64,000 nucleotides of DNA from Symbiodinium natans (Eukaryota > Sar > Dinophyceae > Suessiales > Symbiodiniaceae), in the NCBI GenBank assembly GCA_905221605.1, contig CAJNDS010000025.1, positions 951,501-1,015,500 of the forward strand, given 5' to 3'. Numbering within the stretch: position 1 is the first letter of the stretch; every line of letters begins with the position of its first letter. The translations under genes were made by a program, and so were the position numbers. This document shows positions 43,751 through 53,119 of this stretch, in pieces. Below the pieces are notes generated by a model, which made no database searches, was not told where the DNA came from, and saw only the letters and a program-made list of their open reading frames with translations.

Positions 43751-44373
43751 ATGAATCGCTTCGGAACGTTTTCCCTGCTTGAGGACCACGTGGCCGAGGC
43801 CATGGATATCAAGGCTGGCGGTGAGGACGCCGAGTTTCCTATCCACTAACTATTTGTTGTCCTGTTGTTGTGGGAGTGACAGGTTCTTGTTTGCTTCGTT
43901 GTTCTTTCTTTGTGGTTTTGGATGGCTTCCAAGTTTCAGTATGGGGTTGGGCTTGTGCATGTTTGTTGGAGCTGCGAGCACCGCCAGTACACGGCCCGGC
44001 ATTTGAAGGTCATGGTGCCGTCCTTGCCCCCAGTGCTTCAGAGCTTTGAGGGCGTAAGGTTTCTGTGCGGTTGGCTCAGCAGCATGACCACAACAAAACT
44101 ACGCAGATAGGACAGATGGCCAATGGTCTCTAGACCTCAGCCGCAAAAGCATTCTTGCCTTAGAATTCCCAGCAAGTGTCTGGCGCTCTCATGGGTCGTG
44201 TCCCGGAGGACCTGATGGCTCGGGCTGGCGATCTGCAGCAGCAAGGAATGACAATGATGGGGGACGCCGAGGGACACTCGTTGCCAAGCCAAGTTTGCGA
44301 CTTAAATTTGTTGGCCTTGCTTGCGACTGACGCGTTTGACCGTTTGGGTACAAGACCCCTTGATTCTCAGTAG
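43751..44373 (+). CDS. Short gene or gene start with Cys/His exon, unrecognised
   Basis: An ATG at 43751 opens MNRFGTFSLLEDHVAEAMDI, 32 codons to TAA or to an internal donor. Exon 43940-44008 (acceptor CCAAGTTTCAG, phase 0-0, donor AAG/GTCATG) reads CWSCEHRQYTARH, which could bind zinc. Exon 44173-44373 (acceptor TCCCAG, phase 0) reads a helical Met/Gln-rich segment to TAG. The last two join cleanly. Joining the first requires a GC donor at AAG/GCTGGC. Confidence 0.5.
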
Positions 44374-44759
44374 GGCTTGAGGGCGTGAGGCACCTCTCAT
44401 ATGCCCCTACTTTGAGGGGACCTCATATCCTCCCTTCCCTACGAAGAGCCAGTAAGAAGAGGCAGAGAGTCCAGGGATTCCACCGAGTTTAGGGAAGTCT
44501 TAGTTTATATTGGGGCTAAACCCTAAACCCCAAACCCCAAAAACGTAAGGCCCTCAGGACGAGGCTTCCCGAACACGAGGGGAAAAAACCCAAGAACCAA
44601 GAAACGACACAACACATTTGCCCATCCGCACGCCCCACCCACTCCCCCGCACTTCCCTGTCAAACACCAAGGGGGTTCCATCGGGACGGCTTCCTGGGAG
44701 GGAAAGGTTCTTATCCTTCATTCCCAATCACTCCAGCCCAAAAAAACCCCGCTGCCCCG

Positions 44760-44985
44760 AAAAAAGTCGAGTAATAAATGTTGTGATTAATTGATATTAA
44801 GATCAATAAAAACAAATCTTGATGAATGAATACCATGATGATGAATCAGTATTGTGGCTAATTTCTAGTATGATTAATTTCCATCACGACCAACAAATAT
44901 TATGACTAAAAGAAGAAATATGATTCATGAATATCATGATGATCTGAGTAATTACTATTCTTCAATATTATTAATACATTGGAAT
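44760..44985. other. AT-rich island
   Basis: About 225 bp unusually rich in A and T with repeated ATGATGAAT / ATCATGATG motifs, next to a family-A element. No coding frame. Base composition differs sharply from the flanks. Confidence 0.6.
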
Positions 44986-44989
44986 GGTC

Positions 44990-45077
44990 CCCCGTATACA
45001 TACAGTCCTGAATCGGGATTATAGTACCCCTACTAGAATCCCGATGCAGGACTGTTGTTGTATGGGGGACCTTCCCA
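44990..45077 (+). mobile_element. Family-A element
   Basis: GGAATGGTCCCCCGTATACATACAGTCCTG and GGACTGTTGTTGTATGGGGGACCTTCCC are inverted arms; the centre GGGATTATAGTACCCCTACTAGAATCCC is itself palindromic. Confidence 0.75.
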
Positions 45078-45097
45078 ATTGATACATATTATGCTTA

Positions 45098-45204
45098 AAG
45101 ACCCTAAACCCTCAACCCTAAACCCTTAACCCTTAACCCTTAACCCTAAACCCTAAACCCTAAACCCTAGCCCTAAACCCTAAACCCTAAACCCTAAACC
45201 CCCC
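45098..45204 (-). repeat. CCCTAAA array
   Basis: Heptamers with CCCTTAA variants, ending in a C run. Confidence 0.9.
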
Positions 45205-45232
45205 CCCCATATGATTCAGAGAGTCCTTTCAG

Positions 45233-47019
45233 TCCGACCAGCCAGTTCTCAGGCACCATGGCGGAGGCTCAGGCCATCCAGGCCGATGGCCTCCAGCTTC
45301 AGGCCGATTTAGGGTTTAGGGTTTAGGGTTTAGGGCTAGGGTTTAGGGTTTAGGGTTTGGGGTTTTGGGGTTTTAGGGTTTAGGGTTTCGGGGTTTTAGG
45401 GTTTTAGGGGTTTAGGGTTTTAGGGTTTGGGGTTTTGGGGGTTTAGGGCTTTAGGGTTTCAGGGTTTTAGGGTTTTAGGGTTCTAGGGTTTTAGGGTTTT
45501 AGGGTTTCAGGGTGTTAGGGTTTTGGGGTTTTAGGGTTTAGGGCTTGTGTCAATTCCGTACTTCCATCGAGTCTAGGGACTACAGTTTAGGGCGTGGTTC
45601 GCTTCTTCTTCTTCTTCTTTTTCTTTTTTTTTTGGGGGGGGGGGGGGGGGGGTGGGGGGGGTGGGGGGGGGGTGGGGGGGAGGGTGGGGGGGGCGTGGGG
45701 GGGGGGGGTGGGGGGGGGGTGGGGGGGGGGGGGGGGGGGGGGGGGGCGGGGGGTGGGGGGGGTGGGGGGGGGGGGGGGGGGGGGGGGGGGTGGGGGGGGG
45801 GGTGGGGGGGGGGTGGGGGGGGGGTGGGGGGGGGGGGGGGTGGGTGGGGGTGGGGGTGGGGGTGGGGGGGGGGGGGGGGGGGGGTGCTTTGTTGTGGTTT
45901 TGGTTTTTTTGCCCCCCCTTTTTTGGTGTGTTTTGGACCTCGCACCAGGCAGAGATGCAAGAAACCTCGGCGGCTCTCCAGACGGAACTGAACCTGGGGC
46001 AGCCAGCAGGATGGGTGTGTTTAGGGTTTTTAGGGTTTATAGGGTTTATAGGGCTTATAGGGTTTATAGGGTTTATAGGGTTTATAGGGCTTATAGGGTT
46101 TATAGGGTTTATAGGGTGTATAGGGTCTTTAGGGTTTATAGGGTTCAGGGTTTTTGCGGTTTGTGGGATTTTGAGGGTTTAAGGTTTATGGTTCTAGGGT
46201 TTAGGGTTGAGCTCCTTTGTCTTACTGTTGGCTAATCGGGAATGAGGGAATGAGGTACCGTGTGTCCCCCTAAGGTCCCCTATACATACCCTTTCAGGGA
46301 TTTCTAGGGATTTTAAGCTCATTCCCTCATTCCCTCCTAACCCTAAAGCCTAACAAGTTGTTCCCACCTCCAAGCAAGGAACCATTGCCAGCAGCCGCCG
46401 ACGCCTTTTCAGCCCAGCCAGTGCAATCCAGACGAGCTTCTGGGCCGTGCAGTTTTCAGGGTTGAGGGTTTAGTTTAGGGTTTCGGGTTTAGGGTTTAAG
46501 GTTTCGGGACTAGGGTTTAGGGTTTAGGGTTTAGGCGTGCTAAGCATGCATGAGGTCGTGCCTCCTTGGTAACATGTGCATGTTTTTGTGGACGCCCTCT
46601 AGAAGACCTTCAGGGCAGTGTTTCAGACTATAGCTCGGTTTCTGCTGGCAGTCATCAAGTCCGGTTTCAAAAAAAAGGGTTTAGGGTTTAGGGTTTAGCG
46701 CGTTTAGGCTCTAAAAGGCTACCAAGGCTCGATGGGGTTGAGGGCATTGCTGTCGCTTGGGTTGGCTTTTACCCTTTCTTGAAGGGTCCCATTGCCCAAA
46801 AAGAGTTTAGGGTTTAGGGTGCAGGGTTTAGGGTTTAGGGGCCCAAGAAGCTGCCAAGCATGGCATAAGTTAGCAATCGGACCCTGCGATTTGCGGCTTT
46901 ACTCACGGGTCTTCAGTCTTCTCACTGTTGCTTCGCCGCATGGACCGTCGTTCACTTACCCTAAACCCTATCCCCTTGGTTATAATTTAGCGTTGCCGGG
47001 TGTAAATGTGCGGTTCTAG
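45233..47019 (+). CDS. Six-exon gene end: coiled coil, disordered linker, terminal domain
   Basis: Exons 45233-45302, 45949-46014, 46358-46460, 46603-46663, 46727-46804 and 46839-47019 join with agreeing phases (0,0,1,2,2) to TAG at 47017. Exons 1-2 form a heptad-like helix (AQAIQADGLQLQ / AEMQETSAALQTELN). Exon 3 is Pro/Ala-rich, exon 4 Ser-rich, and exons 5-6 are hydrophobic and aromatic. Intron 1 has a GC donor (CAG/GCCGAT) and contains degenerate TTTAGGG repeats plus a G/T tract; intron 2 contains TTTATAGGG repeats and an inverted-repeat element; intron 5 (34 nt) is telomere-like. Function not recognised; a 5-prime part is missing. Confidence 0.6.
45306..45545 (+). repeat. Degenerate TTTAGGG / TTTTAGGG array
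   Basis: About 240 bp of 7-9 bp units with GGGGTTTT and TTTCAGGG variants, inside intron 1 of the 45.2-47.0 kb gene. Confidence 0.9.
45634..45884 (+). repeat. G/T homopurine-like tract of about 250 bp
   Basis: Almost only G with single T spacers, preceded by CTTCTTCTTC and T runs. Strong quadruplex-forming potential. Apparent Gly/Trp or Pro/His proteins over it are artefacts. Confidence 0.95.
46019..46165 (+). repeat. 9-bp TTTATAGGG array
   Basis: About 13 nonamers TTTATAGGG with CTTATAGGG and GTGTATAGGG variants: a telomere-like unit expanded by TA. Confidence 0.9.
46229..46345. mobile_element. Inverted-repeat element (GGGAATGAGGGAATGAG ends)
   Basis: Left GGGAATGAGGGAATGAGGT and right AGCTCATTCCCTCATTCCCTC match over 17 bp as inverted repeats. 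Single copy in the window, within an intron. Confidence 0.7.
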
Positions 47020-47067
47020 ATCCCCAAGCTCGCATCTAGACAACATTCGCCCCATCTAGCAAAGGAA

Positions 47068-47143
47068 GTTTAGGGTTTAGGGTTTAGGGTTTAGGGTTTA
47101 GGGTTTAGGGTTTAGGGTTTAGGGTTTAGGGTTTAGGGTTTAG
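47068..47143 (+). repeat. Pure TTTAGGG block of 76 nt with splice-like ends
   Basis: GTTTAGG x10 plus GTTTAG, the same length and register as the intron at 3532-3607. Flanked by exon-like sequence on the right (47144). Confidence 0.9.
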
Positions 47144-47430
47144 GAAGGGGAGAACGGCGCACTCACCCGGACCACCGGAAGAACTGGGAGAAGACGAAAG
47201 TCAGGCAACGGCCACGATAACGGGGGTGGGCCACGCCAGGTTAACCAACGAGGGTTTAGGGTTTAGGGTTTAGGGTTTAGGGTTTAGGGTTTAGGGTTCA
47301 GCTCGCTCCGCTTGAACATCTCTTTCACGCCGAGCGAAGCCAGGAAATCTGGGCGCGCCGGAGTGCGCGGGGATTGGAGAGGGTGACCCCCTCCTCATGC
47401 CTGCAGCAGAAGAACAAGACGCATTGAACA
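47144..47430 (+). CDS. Two candidate exons around a 48-nt telomere-like intron
   Basis: 47144-47253 is bounded by TTTAG on the left and GTTTAGG on the right; 47302 onward follows GGGTTCAG. The gap 47254-47301 is GTTTAGG x6 plus GTTCAG. All frames of the first exon and two of the second are open for useful lengths, so the reading frame is undecided, but the borders repeat the pattern of the other telomere-repeat introns. Confidence 0.45.
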
Positions 47431-47479
47431 AACTCACAAGTCCAATAGGAAGAGGTCTTGGAGTCAAAGCACCCCCTAA

Positions 47480-47610
47480 ATCCCACAAGTTGCAAGCACC
47501 CTGGGGAAAACGCCCACGCCTGCCACGCGAGACTCACAGAAAAGCCCACTCATGAGTCCAGAGGCTAAAGCCCTCAACGGATCCTCCAAGCCTAGAGAAC
47601 TGCGGTGCAA
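47480..47610 (+). CDS. Candidate exon, Pro/Lys-rich
   Basis: Open frame through TTGGGGAAAACG to GAGAACTGCGG; Lys/Pro/Ser composition. An internal CTCACAG could be an acceptor. Confidence 0.3.
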
Positions 47611-47678
47611 CACCCTAAACCCTACGCCCCCCAAAAAAGGGCACCATAAGCCTAAACCCTAAAGGCCCTAAAGAACCA

Positions 47679-47775
47679 GGACCCCGGCATTGCAAGGATC
47701 ATGCGCCTGAGCAACGAGATGGATGGGCATCGGCAAGAAGCCGAGGTGGACGGTTGGACACCGTGTGATGCCGGG
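47679..47775 (+). CDS. Probable exon
   Basis: After AAAGAACCAG, phase 0, reads …ARIMRLSNEMDGHRQEAEVDG with high third-position GC up to a poly-G run. Helical, polar; may belong with the coiled-coil exons nearby. Confidence 0.45.
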
Positions 47776-47821
47776 GGGGGGAGGGGGCCTTGAAGGGGTA
47801 GAAGATGTTTGCGAGAGACTC

Positions 47822-47920
47822 AGGGTTTAGGCTTTAGGCTTTAGGCTTTAGGCTTTAGGCTTTAGGCTTTAGGCTTTAGGCTTTAGGCTTGAGAGAGAGA
47901 GAGAGAGAGAGAGCAAACGC
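47822..47920 (+). repeat. TTTAGGC array joined to (GA)n
   Basis: Nine units of TTTAGGC, a C-ending variant otherwise rare here, run directly into a GA dinucleotide repeat. Confidence 0.95.
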
Positions 47921-48219
47921 TTTTGCCTCTTTGTGTGTGGCTAAGATGGCCATAGGGCAATGTGCTGGGCTTGCCTGTTTCCCTGCTTGCCAACTCCCTA
48001 AACCCTAAACCGAACCCTAAACCCTGAACATGCCGTTCAAGACTAGAGAACTCTAGCAATTGAGGCTGTGCGATTCAACCTGTTCTTTGGATCCACATCG
48101 GGTTATGTCCTTAGGGATTCTTGGATTTTCTTTATTTTGGGGTACTATAATTCCTAAGAAAAAAGCTAAGTAAAAATTTTTGCTAGGGTGCCAAATTCAG
48201 TATAAATTGCCTCACGCCT

Positions 48220-48270
48220 TTCGCGTCCCCGACCATCTATGCAGGCACTGAACTGGATAACGCACATTGT
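48220..48270 (+). CDS. Candidate exon left of a family-A element
   Basis: Reads …TIYAGTELDNAH up to the element. Possible continuation in the exon at 48393. Confidence 0.35.
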
Positions 48271-48396
48271 TTGGGATGTTCCCCCTTATACTAACAGGCC
48301 TCGAAAGGGATTCTAAGAGGGGGGGGGTACGATAATCCCGATTATAAGGACTGCAGTATAATCCCTAAACCCTAAGCCCAAAGGGGGGGAGCATCC
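48271..48396 (+). mobile_element. Family-A element carrying a telomere-like insert
   Basis: TTGGGATGTTCCCCCTTATACTAACAGG left arm and GGGGGAGCATCCCA right arm. The right arm is interrupted by CCCTAAACCCTAAGCCC, absent from other copies. Confidence 0.7.
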
Positions 48397-48964
48397 CAAC
48401 GTGCCCCCGGTGTTGGATCGCAAGTGGCAGGCTTTGGCTGATCGCAGCTCTGCGCTTTCGGAGGAAATGCAGGCTGGAATCGTGCGTGGCTTCGGCATTC
48501 ATTCTCACCTTCTCCCAGTCAGGCAACATACTGGGCAGAAGTGCCATGTGGCGGTGCTCCTGTTGCGAGCGCGGGGGGGTCCTGGGCTGGCAGGGGGTGA
48601 CCCCGCTCGCTCCGCTAAGTTGCTTCAAAGATGCCAAGAATCGTCGCGAACTCTGAAGCCTCGGAACACCTGCAGGCACATGCTGAGGAGGCTGACGTGA
48701 TGGCCCAGGACTGACCGTGATACCTGCTTTGGATCCGAAGTAGTCGTAGTGGATGTATGTTACCGGAGGGTGTTGGAATTGTCCGACACGTCTGTTCTGA
48801 TTAGGAAATGCCTAGGCATGCGAACCCAGAGACTCCACAACCCCTTAATCAAGGAACATCCCTTAACTTGCAATAGGATCCCCAATATGACTAAGGTATA
48901 TTCCTTAATTAAGGGGGTTTGGAGTCTCTGGGAAGATGAGCCGCAACAAGGGACACCATACTGA
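48393..48964 (+). CDS. Long open region with one in-frame TGA, unrecognised
   Basis: From about 48393 one frame runs 102 codons (…RKWQALADRSSALSEEMQAG…) to TGA 48698 with high third-position GC, and the same frame then stays open to 48962 through a further protein-like stretch (…CYRRVLELSDTSVLIRK…). A family-F inverted-repeat element occupies about 48827-48938 and supplies the last part. Either the TGA is real and a second exon follows, or the gene is decaying. Confidence 0.45.
48827..48938 (+). mobile_element. Family-F element
   Basis: CCCAGAGACTCCACAACCCC and GGGGGTTTGGAGTCTCTGGG are inverted ends. Copies at 2027-2136 and, degenerate, 1720-1812. Confidence 0.75.
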
Positions 48965-49251
48965 AAGCGTAGAGCAAACGCTGTGATGCCACAAGCACCC
49001 GGCCTCGCGCCGCTTTCCATGAAAATTCCTATAGGGCGGTTTGTGCCACCCTAAAAAACCCTATACCCCATGAGCCTTAAACACCCCTAAGCCCGAAAAA
49101 AAGACCACCAAGCCCTAAACCCGGAACCCCAAAAAAAAGACCGCCAAGCCCTAACTAACCCGGAACCCTCAAAAGGAACCCTAAACCCTAAACCCTAAAC
49201 CCGGAACCCTCAAAAGGAAACCACCGGGGAGGGCTTCGTTTTGAACCCCAG

Positions 49252-49356
49252 GAGGCCCAGGCGATGGCGGCCGACGCGGAGCAGCTCCAAACCCAAGCCA
49301 TGGCGCTGAAGGATGAGGAGTCCCCTCATAAAGGGGCTGAAGAGTCCCAAAGTAGG
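49252..49356 (+). CDS. Probable coiled-coil exon
   Basis: 35 codons, phase 0-0, acceptor GAACCCCAG, donor AGG/GTTTAGGG. Ala/Gln/Glu-rich helix (EAQAMAADAEQLQTQAMALK), resembling the exon at 45233. Third positions mostly G/C. Confidence 0.6.
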
Positions 49357-49620
49357 GTTTAGGGCTTGAGGATGGTTTTATAAGGGCTTAGGGTTCAGGA
49401 TTTTTAGGGTTTAGGGCTTAAGGATGCCCTTATTAGGGCTTAGGGTTCAGGATTTTTAGGGTTTAGGGTTTAGGGTTTAAGGCTGAGGTCCTCATGAGGG
49501 CTGAAGAATCCCAAAGTAGGGCGGAGGGTGTAGGGCTTAAGGATGAGATCCTCACAAAAGGGCTTATACGTACTCCCTAAAGTAAGCCTTAAAAAAAAGC
49601 CCTGTCTAAGGGTTTAGGGT
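49325..49620 (+). repeat. Degenerate tandem duplication including an exon edge
   Basis: Blocks TAAGGGCTTAGGGTTCAGGATTTTTAGGG… recur, and CTCAT(G)AGGGCTGAAGAATCCCAAAGTAGG at 49490 copies the 3-prime edge of the 49252 exon. Confidence 0.7.
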
Positions 49621-49740
49621 GGGGGTCCAGGGTATTTTTTTGGGTGGGTTTAGGGCTTTAGAAGGGTGAGGTCCTCATCTTGGCAGCTGGGTCTGGCTCC
49701 AGCCATTCGAACCTTCTCACAGCAACCAGTTTTTGGTGAG

Positions 49741-49841
49741 GGATGTTCCGATGTTCCCCCGGGATACTAACAGTCCGTAATAGGGATGGTAGTAGGGGGG
49801 TATTCCTACTAGGGACTGTTAGTATATAGGGGAACATCCCA
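49741..49841 (+). mobile_element. Family-A element
   Basis: TGTTCCCCCGGGATACTAACAGTCC and GGACTGTTAGTATATAGGGGAACATCCC arms; preceded by GTGAGG, followed by AAG. Confidence 0.75.
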
Positions 49842-50151
49842 AGTGATTGCATTTCTTCTGTTGGCAACGGGGTTTCGGGATGCCAACTCGTTTACCTCCG
49901 GCACCGAAACTCCGACCCTGGCGTCGCGCTCAAGTCATCCATAGGCGCCCGAAACAAAACTCGAAAACCCCAAAGTTGCTTCCCAGACATTACTGAATCC
50001 ACACTGGGGTGCGCACAAGAAATCAGAGCTGAGCCTTTTGTAGGTTGGGTGCGGGAGTTTCGTATCTCGAATTTGGGTTTCTTCGAGGCCTTGGCGGATC
50101 TGACCTCCAGCGAGACATTGCAGGCGCCATGTGGCACACAAGACCCAAAAA

Positions 50152-50281
50152 GCCGATACATCTTGGGGACCAAATGAACCGTAAAAGTGGGGTCATATAC
50201 CCCGTACTACTATAATTCCTATTAAGATCTGTTGAGGTATATGAGCCATAAACCCTTTTAGGGTTCATTTCGTCCCCAAGG
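50152..50281. mobile_element. Family-J inverted-repeat element, single copy
   Basis: CTTGGGGACCAAATGAACC and GGGTTCATTTCGTCCCCAAG are inverted ends, with a second inverted pair (TCATATACC / GGTATATGA) inside. Confidence 0.75.
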
Positions 50282-50658
50282 CAGACATAGACACAGTTTA
50301 GAAGGCTTCGGGGGTTTCAGGTTTAGCGTTTAGAAATGTGCTGGCGCCCCTGGTGGCCAAGGCTAACCGGCTGCATCCCACGTGCTGTCATGCTCCTTAT
50401 GTCTGCAGCATGCAACACACGTTTTTCGTCAGCCAGTGCCGCTGCAACTGCCTTGAGAGGCGGTGGCCGCTGAGCTTCAGGACCTTGATGTTTTCGGTTC
50501 TTTCTTTGGAAGCTAGGCAGGCCCTTTAGGTGTTGAAACTTAAAAATCAATATATTATTTATGAAGGATTTTCCTTTGGCTTCAGCTGTCTCCACATGTT
50601 CCTCTCCTATAAGATGGTGTTGGCTTGAACTTGCAAGTTGAGCCCCCGGGAAGTACAG

Positions 50659-50817
50659 GGATCCTACTGCAAGCAGGGCCCTAAACAGGGGAAGCAGGGG
50701 GTGACCGGCATGTGTAAACAAAAATGCAGCCCCACCTGCATAAGGGGAGAGCGCCAGGACTGCGCTCAGCGGATTGCCACGCGAGTCGTGGACCTGGCAG
50801 CACAAACAGCCGAGCAG
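50659..50817 (+). CDS. Probable exon with Cys/Lys cluster
   Basis: 53 codons, phase 0-0, acceptor AAGTACAG, donor CAG/GTGACA. First half CKQGPK…CKQKCSPTC, second half a helix (…ATRVVDLAAQTAEQ). Possible metal-binding or disulfide cluster; no family recognised. Confidence 0.6.
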
Positions 50818-51151
50818 GTGACAACCCAGACGCTTGGAAAGGCCAAGGGCTGGAAAAAAGCGAACCTCAAACCCTAAACCCTAAGCCCTGAACCCTAAAC
50901 TAAACCCTAGCTCTTCGGAGATGGTGCTGCGGATACTAAACCCTAAACCCTAAACCCTCCTCCCTTTGGGAAAAGGGAATGCGGGAGGATGCTTAAAAGG
51001 GACGCCGAACTACGGGGAGCTTCTAGCTCCCTGTCTGCATGACCTTATCGTCGTGACATTAGGGTTTCGGGTTTAGGGTGTAGGCTTTGCTGAGCTTTCT
51101 TGCGGCAAGGCTGCGCCAATAAATCGGTGTGGTCCACGCTGTGCAGTAATA

Positions 51152-51255
51152 CTGGGGTCGGAATAATTTCTGATAGTATTCCCTTATGGCACCTTTATCT
51201 TTATACTACAAGAATCACCATAACCCTATTCTAGTTATTCAGGTCCCTAAATTAC
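51152..51255 (+). mobile_element. Family-I element, copy 2
   Basis: Shares GGGGTCGGAATAATTTC and spacing with copy 1 at 24570. Confidence 0.5.
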
Positions 51256-51466
51256 TCCTCAAGCTAGCAGCTGGGCTCAAGGTCCGTGGATCCCTGGTTT
51301 GGTAGGGGGAAGGAGATGTCTTCACACGCGTGAAAATAGGCCATCTACACAGTCTAAAGCATGAGCACAAGAACCGACCCGAAGACTCAACCCTAAACCC
51401 TAACCCCTAAACCCTAAACCCTAAGCCCTAAACCCTAAACCCTAAACCCTAAACCCTAAACTGAAG

Positions 51467-51587
51467 GATTCAACCAGTCCTCCGAAAGAAAGGATCCTGG
51501 CCCTGGTCCCCGACCTCTTCTTCGCCTGCCTCGAAGCGGCTCTGGACTCGAGGGCCTTCCTGGGCTTAGGGGGGGGGACTCTGTTGG
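51467..51587 (+). CDS. Probable exon
   Basis: Follows a CCCTAAA array and AACTGAAG; 40 codons with high third-position GC (…ERILALVPDLFFACLEAALD…) to a GTAGAT donor, phase 1. A G run at its end encodes Gly. Confidence 0.5.
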
Positions 51588-51958
51588 GTAGATAGGGTTT
51601 AGGGTTTAGGGTTTAGGGTTTAGGGTTTAGGGCTTCAAGGGAGTTTAGGGGGTACCTCTGAAACATTGGGTAGATATGTTCAGGAAGGAAAGCAAGCGGG
51701 TTGATCCCTGTACATGGTCAACGGGCTCTATACCGAGATATCCCCAGCCAACACCCCTTGAAGCATGGAATTTGGTTCTCCTGATATGGTTCAAGAAGGA
51801 TAGTCTTCGAGTAAGGGATACAGGGGGTCTCTCTGGGTTCGTACCCAACTTACCCATCCAGTCCATCAACTCATCGCCTTGTATCCTGCAACAAAGATGA
51901 ATTCACAAGCCCCTTTCTTTCTCTAAACGTTCCCGCTTTGAACCGTAATTCGTGATAG

Positions 51959-52288
51959 AGTCCATCCTGTCCACATCCGGACCTCGTTCCAGGACATCAT
52001 CACTGGCTTCGGGTGGATCATCACCGCTGCACGTGTCACCTACATGCTGGTGAAGTGCCCCAGGGACGGCTCGGGTACAGAGCCTGTGGTGATGTGAACA
52101 CATGGACTTTGGCTTGGGTTTTGGTGGGGGGGGGGGGGGGGGGGGGGGCTCCTGGCCTTGTGAAGCGGGCGCATGAGGAACTTCGAGTTGTGGAGTTTTT
52201 CACAGTATCACCCTCATCTGTGAACCCCAACCACTTCAAAGCTTCCCTGGCCCTGACCATCCTGAAGCACCCAGCTTTTAGGGATTAG
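51959..52288 (+). CDS. Two exons, possible membrane-associated segment
   Basis: Exon 51959-52088 (acceptor CGTGATAG) reads …TSFQDIITGFGWIITAARVTY…, a hydrophobic stretch, and ends phase 0 at GTGATG. Exon 52166-52288 (…RAHEELRVVEFFTVSPSS…) continues in phase 0 to TAG. The 77-nt intron is mostly poly-G. Product unrecognised. Confidence 0.5.
   Translation, partial: SPSCPHPDLVPGHHHWLRVDHHRCTCHLHAGEVPQGRLGYRACGDVNTWTLAWVLVGGGGGGGAPGLVKRAHEELRVVEFFTVSPSSVNPNHFKASLALTILKHPAFRD
52125..52148. repeat. Poly-G tract inside a short intron
   Basis: About 24 consecutive G. Confidence 0.95.
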
Positions 52289-52292
52289 AGCG

Positions 52293-52400
52293 AAATGTTC
52301 AAGGTCGGTGGGCAAAGAAACCTTAAGCCTTGGACCCTGCCTTTCGCAAGGTATGCCTACAAGAAGTACAAGGAGTGGCGGGACACGAGGAGACCATGAA
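52293..52400 (+). CDS. Small ATG frame or exon, unrecognised
   Basis: ATG 52293 opens 34 codons ending in a Lys/Tyr/Arg stretch (…RYAYKKYKEWRDTRRP) to TGA. A second frame (52330-52515) is open over the same DNA. Confidence 0.35.
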
Positions 52401-53119
52401 GATAGCATGTGCATCGCTGGGTTTTGGTGCATTTCATGATACGGGGTTCTCCGGCAATAGGGTGCACCTAGTTGGGGTCCTTACTGCACTAGGCTTTTTT
52501 CACCCCGGGGCTTGATGCCATGACAGCCAGAGGTTTCCTTCTGCATTGCAATCTTGGTTCAGGTGAGACGGTTGAGAATTCACAGCCCCTTCTGAGGGGT
52601 TTCACATTGCAACTTGCAAGATGGTTGTGAGCCTTTGGGGTCTTGTACCCTGAGGAACACAGAGGAGGACACGCGTCCGACAGAAAGGCCCAAAACCTTG
52701 GCAGCCCAGCGGTACCCTTCTCCCTTTCTTTGGCTCAAGGTTCCCTTATAAAGTAGCCAACCAAAAACAGGGTAGCCGTAGTATAAGATGGTTCCTGGGC
52801 TACCAAGAACCTACCACCCAGCCATCCCCAAGAGGAGCCAACGAGACCCATCTCTACAGAAGGGTTCAGGGTTTAGGGTTTAGGGTTTAGGGCTTCCACA
52901 AGGGGTCAGAGATAATTAGTGCCCTCCGGCTTCAGACGTGCTAGGACTCGAATGCTTGCAAAAACGCGATACAGACTGTTAACTTAAGCCCGAGTGCTCA
53001 AGCGTTTTGGCCCTCTTAGACAGGAAGCAGCAGCTGTGTGGCAAGACGCCCCAACTGGATTGCTGTGTGGGTACGGTCATGTCGTGGTATGACCAGTGCC
53101 TCTGCCTAATATGCGGTAG

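Noticed and set aside
45545-46235. Gly-rich (+) and Pro/His-rich (-) open frames
   Set aside because: Produced by the G/T tract, which lies inside an intron model.
52727-52738. TTTGGCTCAAG, similar to the 3-prime end of the dinoflagellate spliced leader
   Set aside because: Only 11 nt match and no CCGTAGCCA part precedes it; expected by chance in a sequence of this size. A search for full leader relics would decide.
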